Shown: positions 17,801-27,152, counted from the stretch's first letter. The stretch is DNA of 64,000 nt from Rhizobium sp. 2MFCol3.1 (GCF_000377565.1 NZ_KB898369.1:80935-144934); one strand, 5' to 3'. Notes: generated from the letters alone by a model not told the origin. A program made the numbers and translations.

Positions 17801-18200
17801 CCGTCTCTTCAACACTGCGCCAGCCGCGCGATGCTTAGCAAGAGCGTCGCCGGGGTCGTCACGCGGGCGGAGATGTGCGCCCATCCAACAGGTGAGCGAT
17901 CACGAAAAGGCGATGAGGCCACAGCTTCTCAGCCCGATATCCGCGTTAAAAAAACTCCGGAAGAGCCTGAAGGCCGTTGCAACACGACGGCTTCGAGCCG
18001 ATCGCTCTCACCCAAGACGCGAAGTAGGACAAGGTCCGTCAGGCAATGGCTGGTGCGGCATGCGCCGCATGAAATGATCGGATCCACCAGAACACTTAGA
18101 GTTGCGGCTTCGAAAAAACATGCTGATTGATCCGAGCGGCCTCAGCGGCAAACGTGACAACATGCGCAAAGACAGGCGGCTCCAGAACCTCAGGAGCGTC

Positions 18201-18225
18201 GGAACTTCTTCATCTTTGAAAGGTT
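18201..18225 (+). promoter_or_regulatory. EcfG-type promoter before small RNA S2
   Basis: GGAAC at 18201-18205, 17 bases, GTT at 18223-18225. Confidence 0.65.
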
Positions 18226-18232
18226 CTTACAT

Positions 18233-18300
18233 TGACCGCGTCAAGTGTCCCCGTGGTCGCCTCCCTTTATCCCCCGGCTCGCACCGGGGGAATTTTTTTC
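18233..18300 (+). ncRNA. Candidate general-stress small RNA S2
   Basis: Hairpin 1 pairs GACCGCG (18234-18240) with CGTGGTC (18252-18258), including a G-U pair at the same place as in S1. The loop is TCAAGTGTCCC. The linker GCCTCCCTTTA is an anti-Shine-Dalgarno-like CCTCC tract. A strong terminator closes the unit. Promoter, hairpin, C-rich linker and terminator match S1 and S3 in order and spacing. Confidence 0.62.
18270..18299 (+). terminator. Terminator of S2
   Basis: TCCCCCGG (18270-18277) pairs with CCGGGGGA (18284-18291), followed by seven T. Confidence 0.8.
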
Positions 18301-18641
18301 AATGCTGCCGCTTGCGTGTCGCCCTGCGCGGAAGTCTAAGCACATGGCTTGACCGAAAAAATCCAATCGACTAATCGAGCCACCGTCCACTTCCTGGGAC
18401 AGGCGGCAAAAAAGGATTCGGCCTCGCGAGGATGTCGATGCCTTGGCATCCAGCTTTTAGGTCGTGCAACCGCCTCTCGCAATGACGAACAGTTGCGAGC
18501 AGGTTTCAAGTCAAAGCCTCAGGTGAGAAACTTTCCATGAACAAGAAGTTCGGTAGCGCGTTCGATGGGCAAAGCGAGCGACAAAAATAGCGCCCCAAAA
18601 GCGAGTGTTCTGGCGAAACCGTGCGCTATGAAAGCCAAACG
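18301..18641. other. Intergenic stretch
   Basis: About 340 bases. No gene, repeat or promoter recognised. Confidence 0.4.
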
Positions 18642-18755
18642 CTACGGCGCCCACCAGAGCGCTCGGCCCGCAGGCTCGTAGTGCGCGCAACCGATGGCAG
18701 TGACCGTGAAGGATGCGCCAGCGACAACTACAGCAACGATGACAAAGGCTTTCAT
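18642..18755 (-). CDS. 37-residue small hydrophobic protein
   Basis: A short frame MKAFVIVAVVVAGASFTVTA, then IGCAHYEPAGRALWWAP. GGAGAGG lies five bases before the ATG at 18755. It has one signal-like or membrane-anchoring helix and a short cysteine/histidine-containing tail. It lies downstream of the terminator of the 18840-19160 gene, so it has its own transcription. No family recognised. Confidence 0.5.
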   Translation of the reverse strand: MKAFVIVAVVVAGASFTVTAIGCAHYEPAGRALWWAP

Positions 18756-18790
18756 TGTAGCCTCTCCGACTGAAATGAACCAACGAAAAA

Positions 18791-18810
18791 CCCCGCCATT
18801 GCTGACGGGG
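18791..18810 (-). terminator. Terminator for the minus-strand gene at 18840-19160
   Basis: On the minus strand CCCCG pairs with CGGGG (18806-18810 with 18791-18795), followed by TTTTT (18786-18790). Confidence 0.6.
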
Positions 18811-18839
18811 CTAAGCATTCGGCGAATATCAAGACCGTC

Positions 18840-19160
18840 TCATCGGATATAAAGCTGGAATACCGACCGCGGGTAGTAATAGCCATCACTATGTCGACGG
18901 TAGCCCCTGCGGTATTCACGGTACCCTCTATGCCCGTTCCAGTAGCCGGGGCGGCCGTGCCGACGCTCGTAGCGGTCGCGCGGGTGGTGGTGTCGGCGCC
19001 AGTCACGTCGATGGTGATCGCGGTACTGGACGAGTTCCACCGCCGATGTCACCTGCGTGTGTTGCGCGGAAAGCGGAGCGGCAGCAGCCAAGCCAAAGCT
19101 CGAAGCCGTCATGACAACCGCAACCACGGCTGTATTGATACGGGAAAAGATTCTATTCAT
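18840..19160 (-). CDS. Secreted Arg/His/Tyr-rich small protein
   Basis: A 106-residue protein. The N-terminal signal peptide (INTAVVAVVMTASSFGLAAA) is followed by a mature part dominated by arginine, histidine, tyrosine and glycine (RDHHRRDWRRHHHPRDRYER and similar repeats), ending PRSVFQLYIR. It resembles periplasmic basic proteins such as BA14k-like or YXWGXW-type families, often adjacent to stress or envelope genes. The His-rich character could bind metal (inference). A terminator follows. Confidence 0.7.
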   Translation of the reverse strand: MNRIFSRINTAVVAVVMTASSFGLAAAAPLSAQHTQVTSAVELVQYRDHHRRDWRRHHHPRDRYERRHGRPGYWNGHRGYREYRRGYRRHSDGYYYPRSVFQLYIR

Positions 19161-19311
19161 GGTTATGCCTTTCCAGTGGTAATGTTAGTACCATGGCGCT
19201 TTGGCTATGAACTGGACATGAACCGTTGTAGGCTGGCTATAGGCTAGAGGAACAGCGAGCCGTCACGCTGAGCTGCGCTATTGCGATCCTCCGCAGAGCA
19301 AAGCACCATCT

Positions 19312-19338
19312 GGAGGGCTAAGCGCTCGTCGGCTCTCC
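19312..19338 (+). ncRNA. Degenerate relative of the two-hairpin RNA (copy D)
   Basis: GGAGGGC (19312-19318) pairs with GCTCTCC (19332-19338). The segment CTCGTCGGCTCTCC closely matches copy A's second hairpin. GGAAC lies at 19249 but the -10 spacing does not fit. Probably a decayed copy. Confidence 0.3.
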
Positions 19339-19607
19339 CTTCCCTCCTTCCAACCACGCGAGTGGCGCTCTACAGGTAGCCTCTCAGAAGCAACTGTCGT
19401 GATGACTGTGATTACCGATTACGCCAAAGGCAGGCACCAACCCGTCGGGCCAAATCCCGAGGGAACTTAACGGGAATATTGTCGGCCCGGCTCAACATGC
19501 TAACGGCATGATACGTTTTTTTCCAAGTCGGTGTCCGCGTTAATGGCGTTTGGCGATAAGAGACGCGAAAAGTCCTTGAAGTGGAAAAGGTCGGTGCTAT
19601 GATCAAA

Positions 19608-19660
19608 ATGTCCGCTGCTCCTGCAGCACCCCTGACCCCGCTTTATGCGGGGTTCTTTTT
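19608..19660 (+). ncRNA. Candidate short transcript with terminator
   Basis: TTGAAG, 16 bases, TATGAT near 19575-19602 resembles a housekeeping promoter. It is followed by about 50 bases ending in the strong terminator ACCCCGC/GCGGGGT (19635-19641/19647-19653) and a T-run. No open frame in between. Confidence 0.4.
19635..19660 (+). terminator. Rho-independent terminator
   Basis: Seven-pair stem ACCCCGC/GCGGGGT, loop TTTAT, then TCTTTTT. Confidence 0.75.
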
Positions 19661-20024
19661 GTATCGGCGATCGTTTTCATTGCGGTACCGCGGCGGACGG
19701 CAACCTGATCGCAGTGAATTGGAACCGACATAACGCTTCGGTCACTGACGTCGGCAGGTGAAAAAGGCAGAGCTGTGTTCGACAGCGAACCGTCAATCGA
19801 GATATCACCGTGGTCTATATGGATGAACCGAACGATCCGCGGTTTTCATATCTAGATGAGGTCACACCGCGAGCGACGCGATTGAAAGCAATCACTTTGG
19901 ATAAGTTATAGATGACCTCACGTCGCCCAATGTCGGCTCAACGTCCTTCCATGCTTCCACGTCTACGCCAAACCCCAGGCTGAGCCTAGTCATTCCAGCA
20001 TTCCGAGATTTTCCTTTGAAACTG
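19661..20024. other. Intergenic stretch
   Basis: About 360 bases upstream of the EcfG-type promoter at 20025. No gene or repeat recognised. Confidence 0.4.
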
Positions 20025-20049
20025 GGAACAACGTAAACGAGCCGTTGTT
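20025..20049 (+). promoter_or_regulatory. EcfG-type general-stress promoter
   Basis: GGAAC at 20025-20029, 17 bases, GTT at 20047-20049, 41 bases before the ATG at 20091. Confidence 0.7.
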
Positions 20050-20090
20050 AAGCTGAGGTCGAAAACGCAAAATCCTGAGGAGGAATTGCA

Positions 20091-20399
20091 ATGCGTATTA
20101 AGATCATCGCCACGGCACTCTTGGTGGCTGGCATGTCGACCACCGCTTTCGCTCAGTCCAACCCCGCGCCGGCTGGCTCGACAATTGACAAGAACCACGG
20201 TGATACTGGCGGTGGCGCGACCACCGACATGAAAAAACCTAAGGCTGTGGATAAGACGTCCACCGGAAGCACAATGAAGATGGACAAAACGAAGTGTGCC
20301 AATCCGGCCAGCAGCGCGGGATCCGGGAAGCTTCAGACACAGGGTGGCAAGAGCAACGCCACGCCGGAAGACGAAGCCTGCGCAGCCCACAACAACTGA
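20091..20399 (+). CDS. Small exported stress protein
   Basis: A 102-residue protein with a signal peptide (IIATALLVAGMSTTAFA, cleavage after AFAQS about residue 23). The mature region is hydrophilic, low-complexity, and rich in Lys, Thr, Ser and Gly, with two cysteines (TKCANP, EACAAH). GAGGAGGAATT precedes the ATG. The exact EcfG-type promoter upstream and the terminator downstream make it a one-gene unit. Likely a periplasmic, desiccation/osmotic-type hydrophilic protein (inference). Confidence 0.75.
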   Translation: MRIKIIATALLVAGMSTTAFAQSNPAPAGSTIDKNHGDTGGGATTDMKKPKAVDKTSTGSTMKMDKTKCANPASSAGSGKLQTQGGKSNATPEDEACAAHNN

Positions 20400-20411
20400 G
20401 GGTTCACAGCG

Positions 20412-20443
20412 AAGGCCGCCCATCACGATGACGGCGGCCTTTG
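20412..20443 (+). terminator. Rho-independent terminator after the exported protein
   Basis: AAGGCCGCC (20412-20420) pairs with GGCGGCCTT (20433-20441). Only a short T-stretch follows. Confidence 0.6.
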
Positions 20444-20777
20444 GTCCTCTTACCGTTTTACGGCATGGCCAAGGACACAGCGCCAAGAAGTGGCGACCTC
20501 TACGCGCCAGCCCGCTGGCTGGAACTCAAAGGATTTGACGCTCTGATCGTCGAGACAGGATTTACCGGCCACACTTATCTTTCATTAGAAGCGTGCCGCT
20601 CTCGTAGACCGAGTCCAACCGTCGGCTTGTTCAAAGCTCTGTGTATCTCGGGTGCCGGTTACGCTAGTGACCTCTAACCTTTACGACGACTGGACGCCAC
20701 CGCGTTTCATGGCGGGCCGCAAGGAGGCATCCCAGGAAGTTTAGGAGGTGGAAGTACCATGCGGACGCGCTCGATCG
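20444..20777. other. Intergenic stretch
   Basis: About 330 bases, no convincing gene or regulatory site. Confidence 0.4.
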
Positions 20778-21467
20778 TCAGAGGTCTTCAAGCACGGTGA
20801 GAGCATTATCGATCGCCGCGCCCGCGGCAGTGTTGTCGAACACGCACCAGCCGTCGGACGCCACCATGTCGGAGAACGATCTGATTTCATCTGCGGTGTA
20901 GCTGGAATAGTAGATCTTTGGCCTGCCATGCAGTCGTAAGTATTTTGGCGGGGTTTCAAATTCATCCGCTTTCCAGACGGGGGAAGGATCTGCGAAAACT
21001 CGATCAAGAGCGTAGGTATTCAGCAGCTTCAATGCATCGGCCGACGTCCAGCTCTCATGCCTGGCCTCGACGACGATCGGGCCATCATCGCAGTCTCGCA
21101 TTGCCTGGAACGCGCTTTCGATTCCAGCGTCGAATGCGAGAGATGGCGGCATTTGGCAAAGTAGCGGCCCCCGCTTTTTCCCGAGCGGCTCAATATCTTC
21201 AATGAAGGTGCTGAAGGCGCCAGCAACGCATTTCATCGCGTGGGCGTGGGTGATGTCTTTCGGCATCTTAACCGCGAACTGAAAGCTGTCCGGGACAGCG
21301 TCCGCCCATCGGGCAAAGGTGGACCTCTTGTGCCTGCGATAAAAGGTCGAGTTTATCTCGACCCCATTGAGTACCGAGGCATATCTGGTGAGACTGCTTC
21401 CTCCCGTTGCAAATCGGTCAGCGATATTTTTTGGAATGGACCAGCCCGCGGTGGCAATGATGGGCAA
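20778..21467 (-). CDS. DUF72 (YecE-like) TIM-barrel protein
   Basis: A 229-residue protein of the DUF72 family: VEINSTFYRRHKRSTFARWA and FQFAVKMPKDITHAHAM near the start, GPLLCQMPPSLAFD and VVEARHESW in the middle, and RLHGRPKIYYSSYT towards the end. The start is TTG 21467, with AAGGAG six bases away. The biochemical role is unknown; the barrel resembles nuclease or sugar-isomerase folds. It is slightly shorter than the usual 240-260 residues. Confidence 0.85.
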   Translation of the reverse strand: MPIIATAGWSIPKNIADRFATGGSSLTRYASVLNGVEINSTFYRRHKRSTFARWADAVPDSFQFAVKMPKDITHAHAMKCVAGAFSTFIEDIEPLGKKRGPLLCQMPPSLAFDAGIESAFQAMRDCDDGPIVVEARHESWTSADALKLLNTYALDRVFADPSPVWKADEFETPPKYLRLHGRPKIYYSSYTADEIRSFSDMVASDGWCVFDNTAAGAAIDNALTVLEDL

Positions 21468-22570
21468 ATCATTCTCCTTGAAAAGTGGCGGCCAACGAGG
21501 CGAAACGAAAAAGGTGTTTTTAGGTTCGGCATCAATCCAGCGTTCTGTCGGGGAGTAGCGCCTGAGAAAGAGTTGTGCCGCTACAACGAGCCGCAGGCCT
21601 TAAACGGATAGTCACAAATCTCGGCACAACGCCCGCCGCGCTTCTTGGAAGTAGATGGCCTTGCAGTTGGCGCTTCGCCCGAGGTGGCTCTCCATCGAGA
21701 GCATGATCGTGTCGTCTAAAAGCATCCGTCTCGAAGGAGCTCTACCAAACTTGCGAACCAGATCGCTAGGAAGTCCGTCATCGGCCCGATAAAAGCGCTG
21801 GCGACACCCTGGTGGCGAATGGGCATGTCGAATAATCCATACGACGGCAGAAACTTGCCCGTGGCATAACCGACTGACCTCGGGCAATCGCCAGCGCGTC
21901 GAACACCGCCTGAACAATTTTCGATCGTAGAGTTGCGGGTTATCCCGAGGGCATCGTTTTTGCAGACGTCTACAAATGGCATTTAATGTTCAACTGGCTT
22001 CCGAGCTACGGAACCGCGAAGTCATGCTGAGCGGGAGGGCGAATGATACTCGTCCTAGAACTTCCGTCATATCTGGTGCTCCGGTTCGCCCCAGTTCGTG
22101 GGGATCGAGATCGAGCAATAGACGTACCTGTGTGACACGCGGTTTATGCTGGGCTTTGCCATGTAAAGCGATCAGTGGTCCCGACCAACGAGAGGTCGGG
22201 TAATTATTTGATCGAGCGTGGTTGGCATCAACGTCAGGTCAACTCGATAGGGAGGTATCACCTGTGCGTTCCGCAAAGCATTTGGTTTCGAGCGGGGAGT
22301 CAGCTTATTCGAAGTTGCCGGTCTTTTCTCGATCCGGGTGTTGAGAGACATCGGAGGCATCTTCTTCTCCTTCTTTAGCAGTGTCTAATGCCAACCAAGA
22401 GCTAGTGCATTTGTTCCACTAGGGGAGCTTCCGGCCGGCATAAAATTCCCGGGTGTCGACTGCGTGCGTAAGCTGCTCGCCGACGGAGAGCGGCGAAAGG
22501 CTTTCGTTGCCGACGGCCGCAGAGGCGCGATGCGCAGGTGGCCGGCGCATCAGATTGGCGAAAGAGACTT
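21468..22570. other. Long stretch without a convincing gene
   Basis: About 1.1 kb. Overlapping minus-strand frames at 21612-21982 have partly protein-like segments (ATGKFLPSYGLFDMPIRHQG) that switch frame, which suggests an unidentified gene remnant. The rest shows no coding sense. Confidence 0.35.
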
Positions 22571-22595
22571 GGAACTCTGGTCTTTCATCAAGGTT
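22571..22595 (+). promoter_or_regulatory. EcfG-type promoter of an untranslated region
   Basis: GGAAC at 22571-22575, 17 bases, GTT at 22593-22595. Confidence 0.55.
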
Positions 22596-22601
22596 TTAGT
22601 C

Positions 22602-22830
22602 AGGTCGGCGCGGGAGACTTCCGGTTCAACCCCGTCGGCATGGCGAAGGGTCTTATGTTGCAGCGGCCCTTCGCCGCTTGGTGCTGGGTCGGCTGTCCGT
22701 TACCGTGGCGTTAACATGAACGCCGGCCCAGCAATCAGGTCGGTAACCCTTCTTCACGCGGATCCGACGTCTTGCGCGCGTCGACCTCCGTTTTACAATT
22801 TTCTTCCGCTTGAAAGCGGGAACTGTTTTT
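22602..22830 (+). ncRNA. Candidate structured RNA downstream of an EcfG-type promoter
   Basis: No good open frame follows the promoter. The region folds: GGCGAAGGG (22642-22650) pairs with CCCTTCGCC (22667-22675), extendable to 11 pairs. A second hairpin GGCGTT/AACGCC occurs near 22707-22724. CCGCT/AGCGG with GTTTTT near 22805-22830 could terminate it. Ends are approximate. Confidence 0.35.
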
Positions 22831-23032
22831 CCCTTGCCGAGTGTGCCGTCTCAACGCGAAGGGATTAACAACTGAAAGGCAAGCAGCGGTCCAAGCGCAG
22901 GTCGGCCGTACCTCACGCGCTTGGCGGCGGGACGTTGCTAACGACAATGACGGTCCATCCCGCGAGCATGCCAGCTGCGAAACCAAGCCGATCCGGATTT
23001 TGTTTGCAGCTGCCTTTCCGCTTGGCAAAGGG

Positions 23033-23272
23033 TTATTGCTTGCCTGCACCTTCCCCGTCTTCAACTGCTTCTTCTGCAGAAGAGCCCAGCGCTTCAGACG
23101 ACGGGCTTTTCTTCAACTTATCCGTGGCTGACTGCGCGTCCGGGCTTGAAACCTGGTCGCGCAATGCCGTGCGTAGTCCTTTGGCGGCTTGTCCCGCGAG
23201 TTCTTCACGTCGCTTGTCCGCACCATCTGAGACGCGGCTATCATCGGTTCCGGGCTGTTTCGATCCACTCAT
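23033..23272 (-). CDS. Small hydrophilic stress-type protein
   Basis: A 79-residue, highly polar protein starting MSGSKQPGTDDSRVSDGADK, with a central helix (ELAGQAAKGLRTALRDQV) and an acidic C-terminus. It is likely intrinsically disordered. An exact EcfG-type promoter lies 39-63 bases upstream on the same strand. The family is not recognised; its composition is like small general-stress hydrophilins. Confidence 0.65.
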   Translation of the reverse strand: MSGSKQPGTDDSRVSDGADKRREELAGQAAKGLRTALRDQVSSPDAQSATDKLKKSPSSEALGSSAEEAVEDGEGAGKQ

Positions 23273-23310
23273 CTTGAAATCTCTCGTCGTTTGAGAACGG
23301 ATGCATTGCA

Positions 23311-23335
23311 AACCGCACCGGCAAGTAATTGTTCC
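23311..23335 (-). promoter_or_regulatory. EcfG-type general-stress promoter (minus strand)
   Basis: Reading the minus strand: GGAAC (23335-23331), 17 bases, GTT (23313-23311). It predicts a leader of about 30 bases before the ATG at 23272. Confidence 0.7.
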
Positions 23336-23618
23336 GTCAGCCGCAGTTGCTGGATCCGCCCCACAATTGCGGTAAAAAGCGGCGACGGCCAGATTAATTG
23401 GATTGCACAAGTTGCGCCCGTGCAGGAGCCCCGCCTCCACGATCCACTGCATTTGCAAGCTGAGTTCTGGGCCAATCAAACCCTTGCTTGAGCCAAACGA
23501 AGGCCAAATTCCAGTAAGGGCGCACAAATGGATCGCTCGTGAAGATGTTGCTTATGTAAGACCCAGGATAGCTTCAGGTTCAAAGCCGGACACGTTAACG
23601 TCGTAGGCGCTTTTCTTG

Positions 23619-23643
23619 GGAACAACAGGGACCTATCGAGGTT
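23619..23643 (+). promoter_or_regulatory. EcfG-type general-stress promoter
   Basis: GGAAC at 23619-23623, 17 bases, GTT at 23641-23643, about 140 bases upstream of the DUF2934 gene. Confidence 0.6.
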
Positions 23644-23781
23644 GATTGGTTCAACAACGAACGGAAATCGGCCCCCTTTTCCAAAGGGGCGGACCCCATT
23701 GAGCACGATCCCGCTGGGACGTCCGCCCGATTGCTGTGGGTCACTTTTCTAACGTACACCAAGAAATGGACAGGAATGCCA

Positions 23782-24150
23782 ATGAAAAAGGTTCGAAATC
23801 CCGTGAACACACCAAAAAAGCATTCGCACCTGGAACGAGCGGAAAAGTCCTCGGGCGAAGAGCCAGGCACAGCCCCTGGTCTTGACGAAGAGACGACGAG
23901 GCAAGCCGGCGGAACTGGCCTTTCCTTAAGCCATGGTCAAACAGTGTCTGACCTTGAGCGCGAACGTCACGAGTGGATCAGCCAGCGTGCTTACTCGTTG
24001 TGGGAGCAAGCAGGTCGCCCCGAAGGCCGACATGCTGATCATTGGGAGCAGGCAATTTCCGACTTCGAGCAAAGGAGGAACGTCAACGGGGAAGCCGGAG
24101 CGGACGGCGGTGGCAAGGCCGGCTCGTCCGTGACGTCGCGCGCTCGCTAG
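23782..24150 (+). CDS. DUF2934 domain protein
   Basis: A 122-residue protein. After a charged, disordered N-terminal 70 residues comes the DUF2934 signature: ERHEWISQRAYSLWEQAGRP, then EGRHADHWEQA. The tail is glycine-rich. ATG 23782 follows AGGA. This domain is a short helical module found in many small rhizobial stress proteins; function unknown. A second DUF2934 gene is at 37334-37582. An EcfG-type promoter lies upstream with a long leader. Confidence 0.8.
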   Translation: MKKVRNPVNTPKKHSHLERAEKSSGEEPGTAPGLDEETTRQAGGTGLSLSHGQTVSDLERERHEWISQRAYSLWEQAGRPEGRHADHWEQAISDFEQRRNVNGEAGADGGGKAGSSVTSRAR

Positions 24151-24303
24151 CAGTCGCTGCCCGGCCGGTGAGATTGCCCAAGCCCGAGCAACCCTTCGCG
24201 TTGAGAGGGCAACAATGCAGCCCGTCAAATCCACGCCAGTAGCGATGAGCGCATTGGCTCCGATCGAAGTGCTCTGGGCCCCTGGTGTCGCACAAAGTGG
24301 AGA

Positions 24304-24570
24304 ATGGCCTTGAATTATATCTGGCTTGTCGCTGTTGTAGGCGGTGCCGCCCTGCTGGGATTTGCACTGGCTTTTGGAATGATGAAAGAGGATCCGAAGC
24401 GTGCCGCATTTTCGATCGGCGCGGCTTTCCTCTTTGCGGCAGTTGCCGTTGGGGTATCGCTTTACGTGTCATCCTTCGCGACAGCACCCATCCGTGCTGC
24501 GGACAGGGAGCATTCCGAAGAAAAGCTCCCGGCCGGTCCGACGCATACCGAAGAACTGCCTGGACAATAG
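24304..24570 (+). CDS. Small membrane protein with two transmembrane helices
   Basis: An 88-residue protein starting MALNYIWLVAVVGGAALLGF. Membrane segments lie at about residues 5-25 and 35-57 (FSIGAAFLFAAVAVGVSLYV), followed by a polar C-terminal tail of about 30 residues. GGAG lies directly upstream. No family recognised. Confidence 0.6.
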   Translation: MALNYIWLVAVVGGAALLGFALAFGMMKEDPKRAAFSIGAAFLFAAVAVGVSLYVSSFATAPIRAADREHSEEKLPAGPTHTEELPGQ

Positions 24571-24931
24571 CGAATGCGCTCGAGACTGTTAACCAGCCTC
24601 GGGCTGCAAAGTCACGACTGTAGGACGTTTGCCTGCCGAGAATAAGATCAGTTGGTTCTTTGACTGCGATTGCATGCTTCGCCGGCTTGTGCGCGGTGGC
24701 CTTCTGGTTCACGACATTGCGTCCACGGGGCGTTATTCTCACCAGACTCTCGACTGCTGGCTCCGGGATATTCGTCAAGGAGAACGCAGTTCAGGGCATA
24801 ATGAACGTCAAGGAACTCGGGCACGTGAAGCGGCTGGCCGCCCCGGAGCCCTGTCTCGGGGACGCCGGTCGAGCACCATCGAGTTTATCGCAGAGCTCGG
24901 CCAGCCGATCTGCTCAGAAGCGTTTACCAAC

Positions 24932-26788
24932 TTAAGACGTCGATCGCTCCTCGCGCATCGCATCGCAGATCCTTAACAGCAGCGGTTGGCCGGTTAGATG
25001 ATCCAAGTCGAGAGACAACTTTGGTTTCCAGTTCGGGTAACTGTTGCTCGTGCCGGGAATGTTCGTAGGACGCCTTTCGGCAGTCATGTCGGCTAACCGA
25101 ACGGAAACGAGCGATGATGAAGTCTTGGCAATAAATTTGTGAGCACGCACGACCAAATCGTCCAACTTGCTGTCGCTGGCGGTCGGTGGTGGCGGTTCAG
25201 CAGATGGATGTGTGCCAGCATCGTCGAGTGCATTCCAGAGATCCTCGCGTTCGTGACGCCTTTCTTCAAGGTGGGTCTTGGTCAAATCTGGGGGCACAAT
25301 CCCATGTTGCAGTCGGGCCTTGATATCCGCGCCACGCCACCAGCCAGCCAACGTTTGATGATCATGAGTGGAAATGCACGCAATCGACAGCCGAGGATAC
25401 GTATCCGCGGGCTTGAACCCGTGCTCGTCACGCTCGTAGGATAAAATGCGGTAGGACAAAACTTGAGCCGCGGCCAGATTTTCTTGCAAGCCGTCGGGAA
25501 GGATCCCCAGGTCCTCCCCGATGACGAGACACCGAAACTTTTTGGAGGTCTCGGACAAGATCTGCAACAGTTCGTTCTGCGGATAGTCGACATAAGCCCC
25601 TTGATCCGGCGTGCATTCGACTGGAACGAGGAAAAGTCGTCGCAGAGCCGCTGCGTGATCGATCCTGATGGCCCCCGCATAACGCATGGCTGTGCAAAGC
25701 ATGCGCCGGAAAGGTGCACGCTCTCCTGCCGCTATTGCCGCGGGATGAAGGGCTGCCAAGCGCCAGTCCTGTCCTTTTGTTGCGAACGGGTCAGGGGGGC
25801 TCCCTATAGTAGCATCGGCGATGTACGCTTCACGTTCGCTCCAGGTGGCTGACCCGTCGACCGCTTCGCCAACAGCTAGGTCAAGATATAGGCCAATCCG
25901 GAGGCCATGTTTGCGAGCAGCGTCTGCGGCACTGGTCAATTGCTGATGAGAAAGCCATTGCAGCCACATATGAAAGTCGATCGTTTCTGCATGTTCTTTG
26001 GCAAACACGACAATCTCTGGGCAATCGGCGCGCTGGTATTCGAGTGGCCATGATTGCCAGCCCGTGCCTCTTCCCAGCGTGCCCATGTGCGACGACAAGG
26101 TTTCGAACAAAGCGTGCCGTCGAAGAACTTCACCTCCATCTTCAACGAAAGCGTTGAATTTCTTCCATTCACTCGTCAATTTTCCCCTCAATGCTCGAAA
26201 TTTCTTCCACAAATCAAGCAATGCCGTGATCTTCGTTTCGGTGACGCCTACATAGTCTACGAGGTCGGTTCGCCTCAACTCTCCCAATCGCGCATCTAGC
26301 TCTGGGTCGCTCTCAAAACCTGGGACCTTATCCACTGCTATATAAAGTGGGTTCAGCATTTGCCGGTTCGACGGTTCATAAGGGCTGCATCGATTTGGGT
26401 CGGCCAGAAACGGTGCATGCAGTGGATTAAGACCGACGAAGTCAGCGCCAAGGGAACCGGCTAGTGTGATCATTTGCACAAGATCTTCGAAGTCGCCTAT
26501 GCCCCAGTTGCGCGCTGAACGAAGCTCGTAGAGCTGCAGGCTTATCCCCCAAAGACGGTTTCGTCTCAAGCAAGCAGGTAAAAAGGACTTGGGTGTAGGC
26601 TTGGCCATCGATTGCACGGGTGCCGTGTTTGACGCCGCTTCGCAGCCGCCGCGGTCAATATCCACCCCCAACGCTGCAAGAATTTTCCGCTTGGTAGCCT
26701 CAGTGATTGCCACCTCCGCGTTCTCGGGGTCTGGCCTTGTGAGGCCGATCCCGTGTGCGTCCGCAAGCCGGTCAAGTTTCGATCTCAT
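24932..26788 (-). CDS. malQ: 4-alpha-glucanotransferase (amylomaltase)
   Basis: A 618-residue GH77 enzyme that transfers maltooligosaccharide units between alpha-1,4-glucans in the cytoplasm. Visible motifs are SLQLYELRSARNWGIGDFED, the nucleophile region RIDHAAALRRLFLVP, the acid/base region CLVIGEDLGILPD, and ISTHDHQTLAGWW with the stabilising aspartate. The ATG at 26788 is chosen because family similarity starts there; the frame is open further upstream. It lies 547 bases beyond the end of the 27335-27730 frame, so it may be transcribed separately from glgE-treS-glgB, possibly with the small gene at 26908. Confidence 0.93.
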   Translation of the reverse strand: MRSKLDRLADAHGIGLTRPDPENAEVAITEATKRKILAALGVDIDRGGCEAASNTAPVQSMAKPTPKSFLPACLRRNRLWGISLQLYELRSARNWGIGDFEDLVQMITLAGSLGADFVGLNPLHAPFLADPNRCSPYEPSNRQMLNPLYIAVDKVPGFESDPELDARLGELRRTDLVDYVGVTETKITALLDLWKKFRALRGKLTSEWKKFNAFVEDGGEVLRRHALFETLSSHMGTLGRGTGWQSWPLEYQRADCPEIVVFAKEHAETIDFHMWLQWLSHQQLTSAADAARKHGLRIGLYLDLAVGEAVDGSATWSEREAYIADATIGSPPDPFATKGQDWRLAALHPAAIAAGERAPFRRMLCTAMRYAGAIRIDHAAALRRLFLVPVECTPDQGAYVDYPQNELLQILSETSKKFRCLVIGEDLGILPDGLQENLAAAQVLSYRILSYERDEHGFKPADTYPRLSIACISTHDHQTLAGWWRGADIKARLQHGIVPPDLTKTHLEERRHEREDLWNALDDAGTHPSAEPPPPTASDSKLDDLVVRAHKFIAKTSSSLVSVRLADMTAERRPTNIPGTSNSYPNWKPKLSLDLDHLTGQPLLLRICDAMREERSTS

Positions 26789-26907
26789 GGTTTTCTCTTT
26801 CTGCCAAATGTGTCGTCGCGCCTCAAATGGCAGCGAAAACCAATTACGGCCGCGACGCAGCAAGGCCGAAGGACATCGTTGCTACCGAACCGAGTTAAAA
26901 GACAACT

Positions 26908-27120
26908 TCACCCGACGGCGGCGCTGGAGATGCTCGTTGGAAATGTCTGCGTGCTGGGCAACGGTTGGCGCCTAGCTTTTGCGATTGCATCGAACGTTGA
27001 AGATATCTCACCTCTGATGCGCCCGAGTGCTGCGACCCTGAACTCCGCGGCAAGTGCCAACGCCGCGGCCCTATCGATCCGTGATATGGCTCCATCGAAA
27101 AGCGCTACGGACGGTGTCAT
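26908..27120 (-). CDS. Small hypothetical protein upstream of malQ
   Basis: A 70-residue protein starting MTPSVALFDGAISRIDRAAA. Alanine-rich helices follow (LALAAEFRVAALGRIRGEIS), then a Ser/Thr-rich tail. TTGGAGA lies before the ATG at 27120, and an exact EcfG-type promoter lies 33-57 bases upstream. These two signals raise my confidence that the frame is real. It ends 120 bases before malQ, so the same stress promoter may also read into malQ. Confidence 0.5.
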   Translation of the reverse strand: MTPSVALFDGAISRIDRAAALALAAEFRVAALGRIRGEISSTFDAIAKARRQPLPSTQTFPTSISSAAVG

Positions 27121-27152
27121 TGGCAGTCTCCAACGGGTGAATGGTTGCTAAC

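Noticed and set aside
21612..21982. Minus-strand frames with partly protein-like segments
   Set aside because: Frame switches and unknown identity; noted as a possible remnant but not annotated as a gene.
22464..22868. 134-codon plus-strand frame
   Set aside because: No ribosome site, arginine/serine-rich shadow composition, and it covers the hairpin-rich region behind the promoter at 22571.
24660..24935. 91-codon plus-strand frame with a hydrophobic start
   Set aside because: TTG start without a ribosome site, and it loses coding character after about 35 codons. Possibly a remnant, but not supportable.
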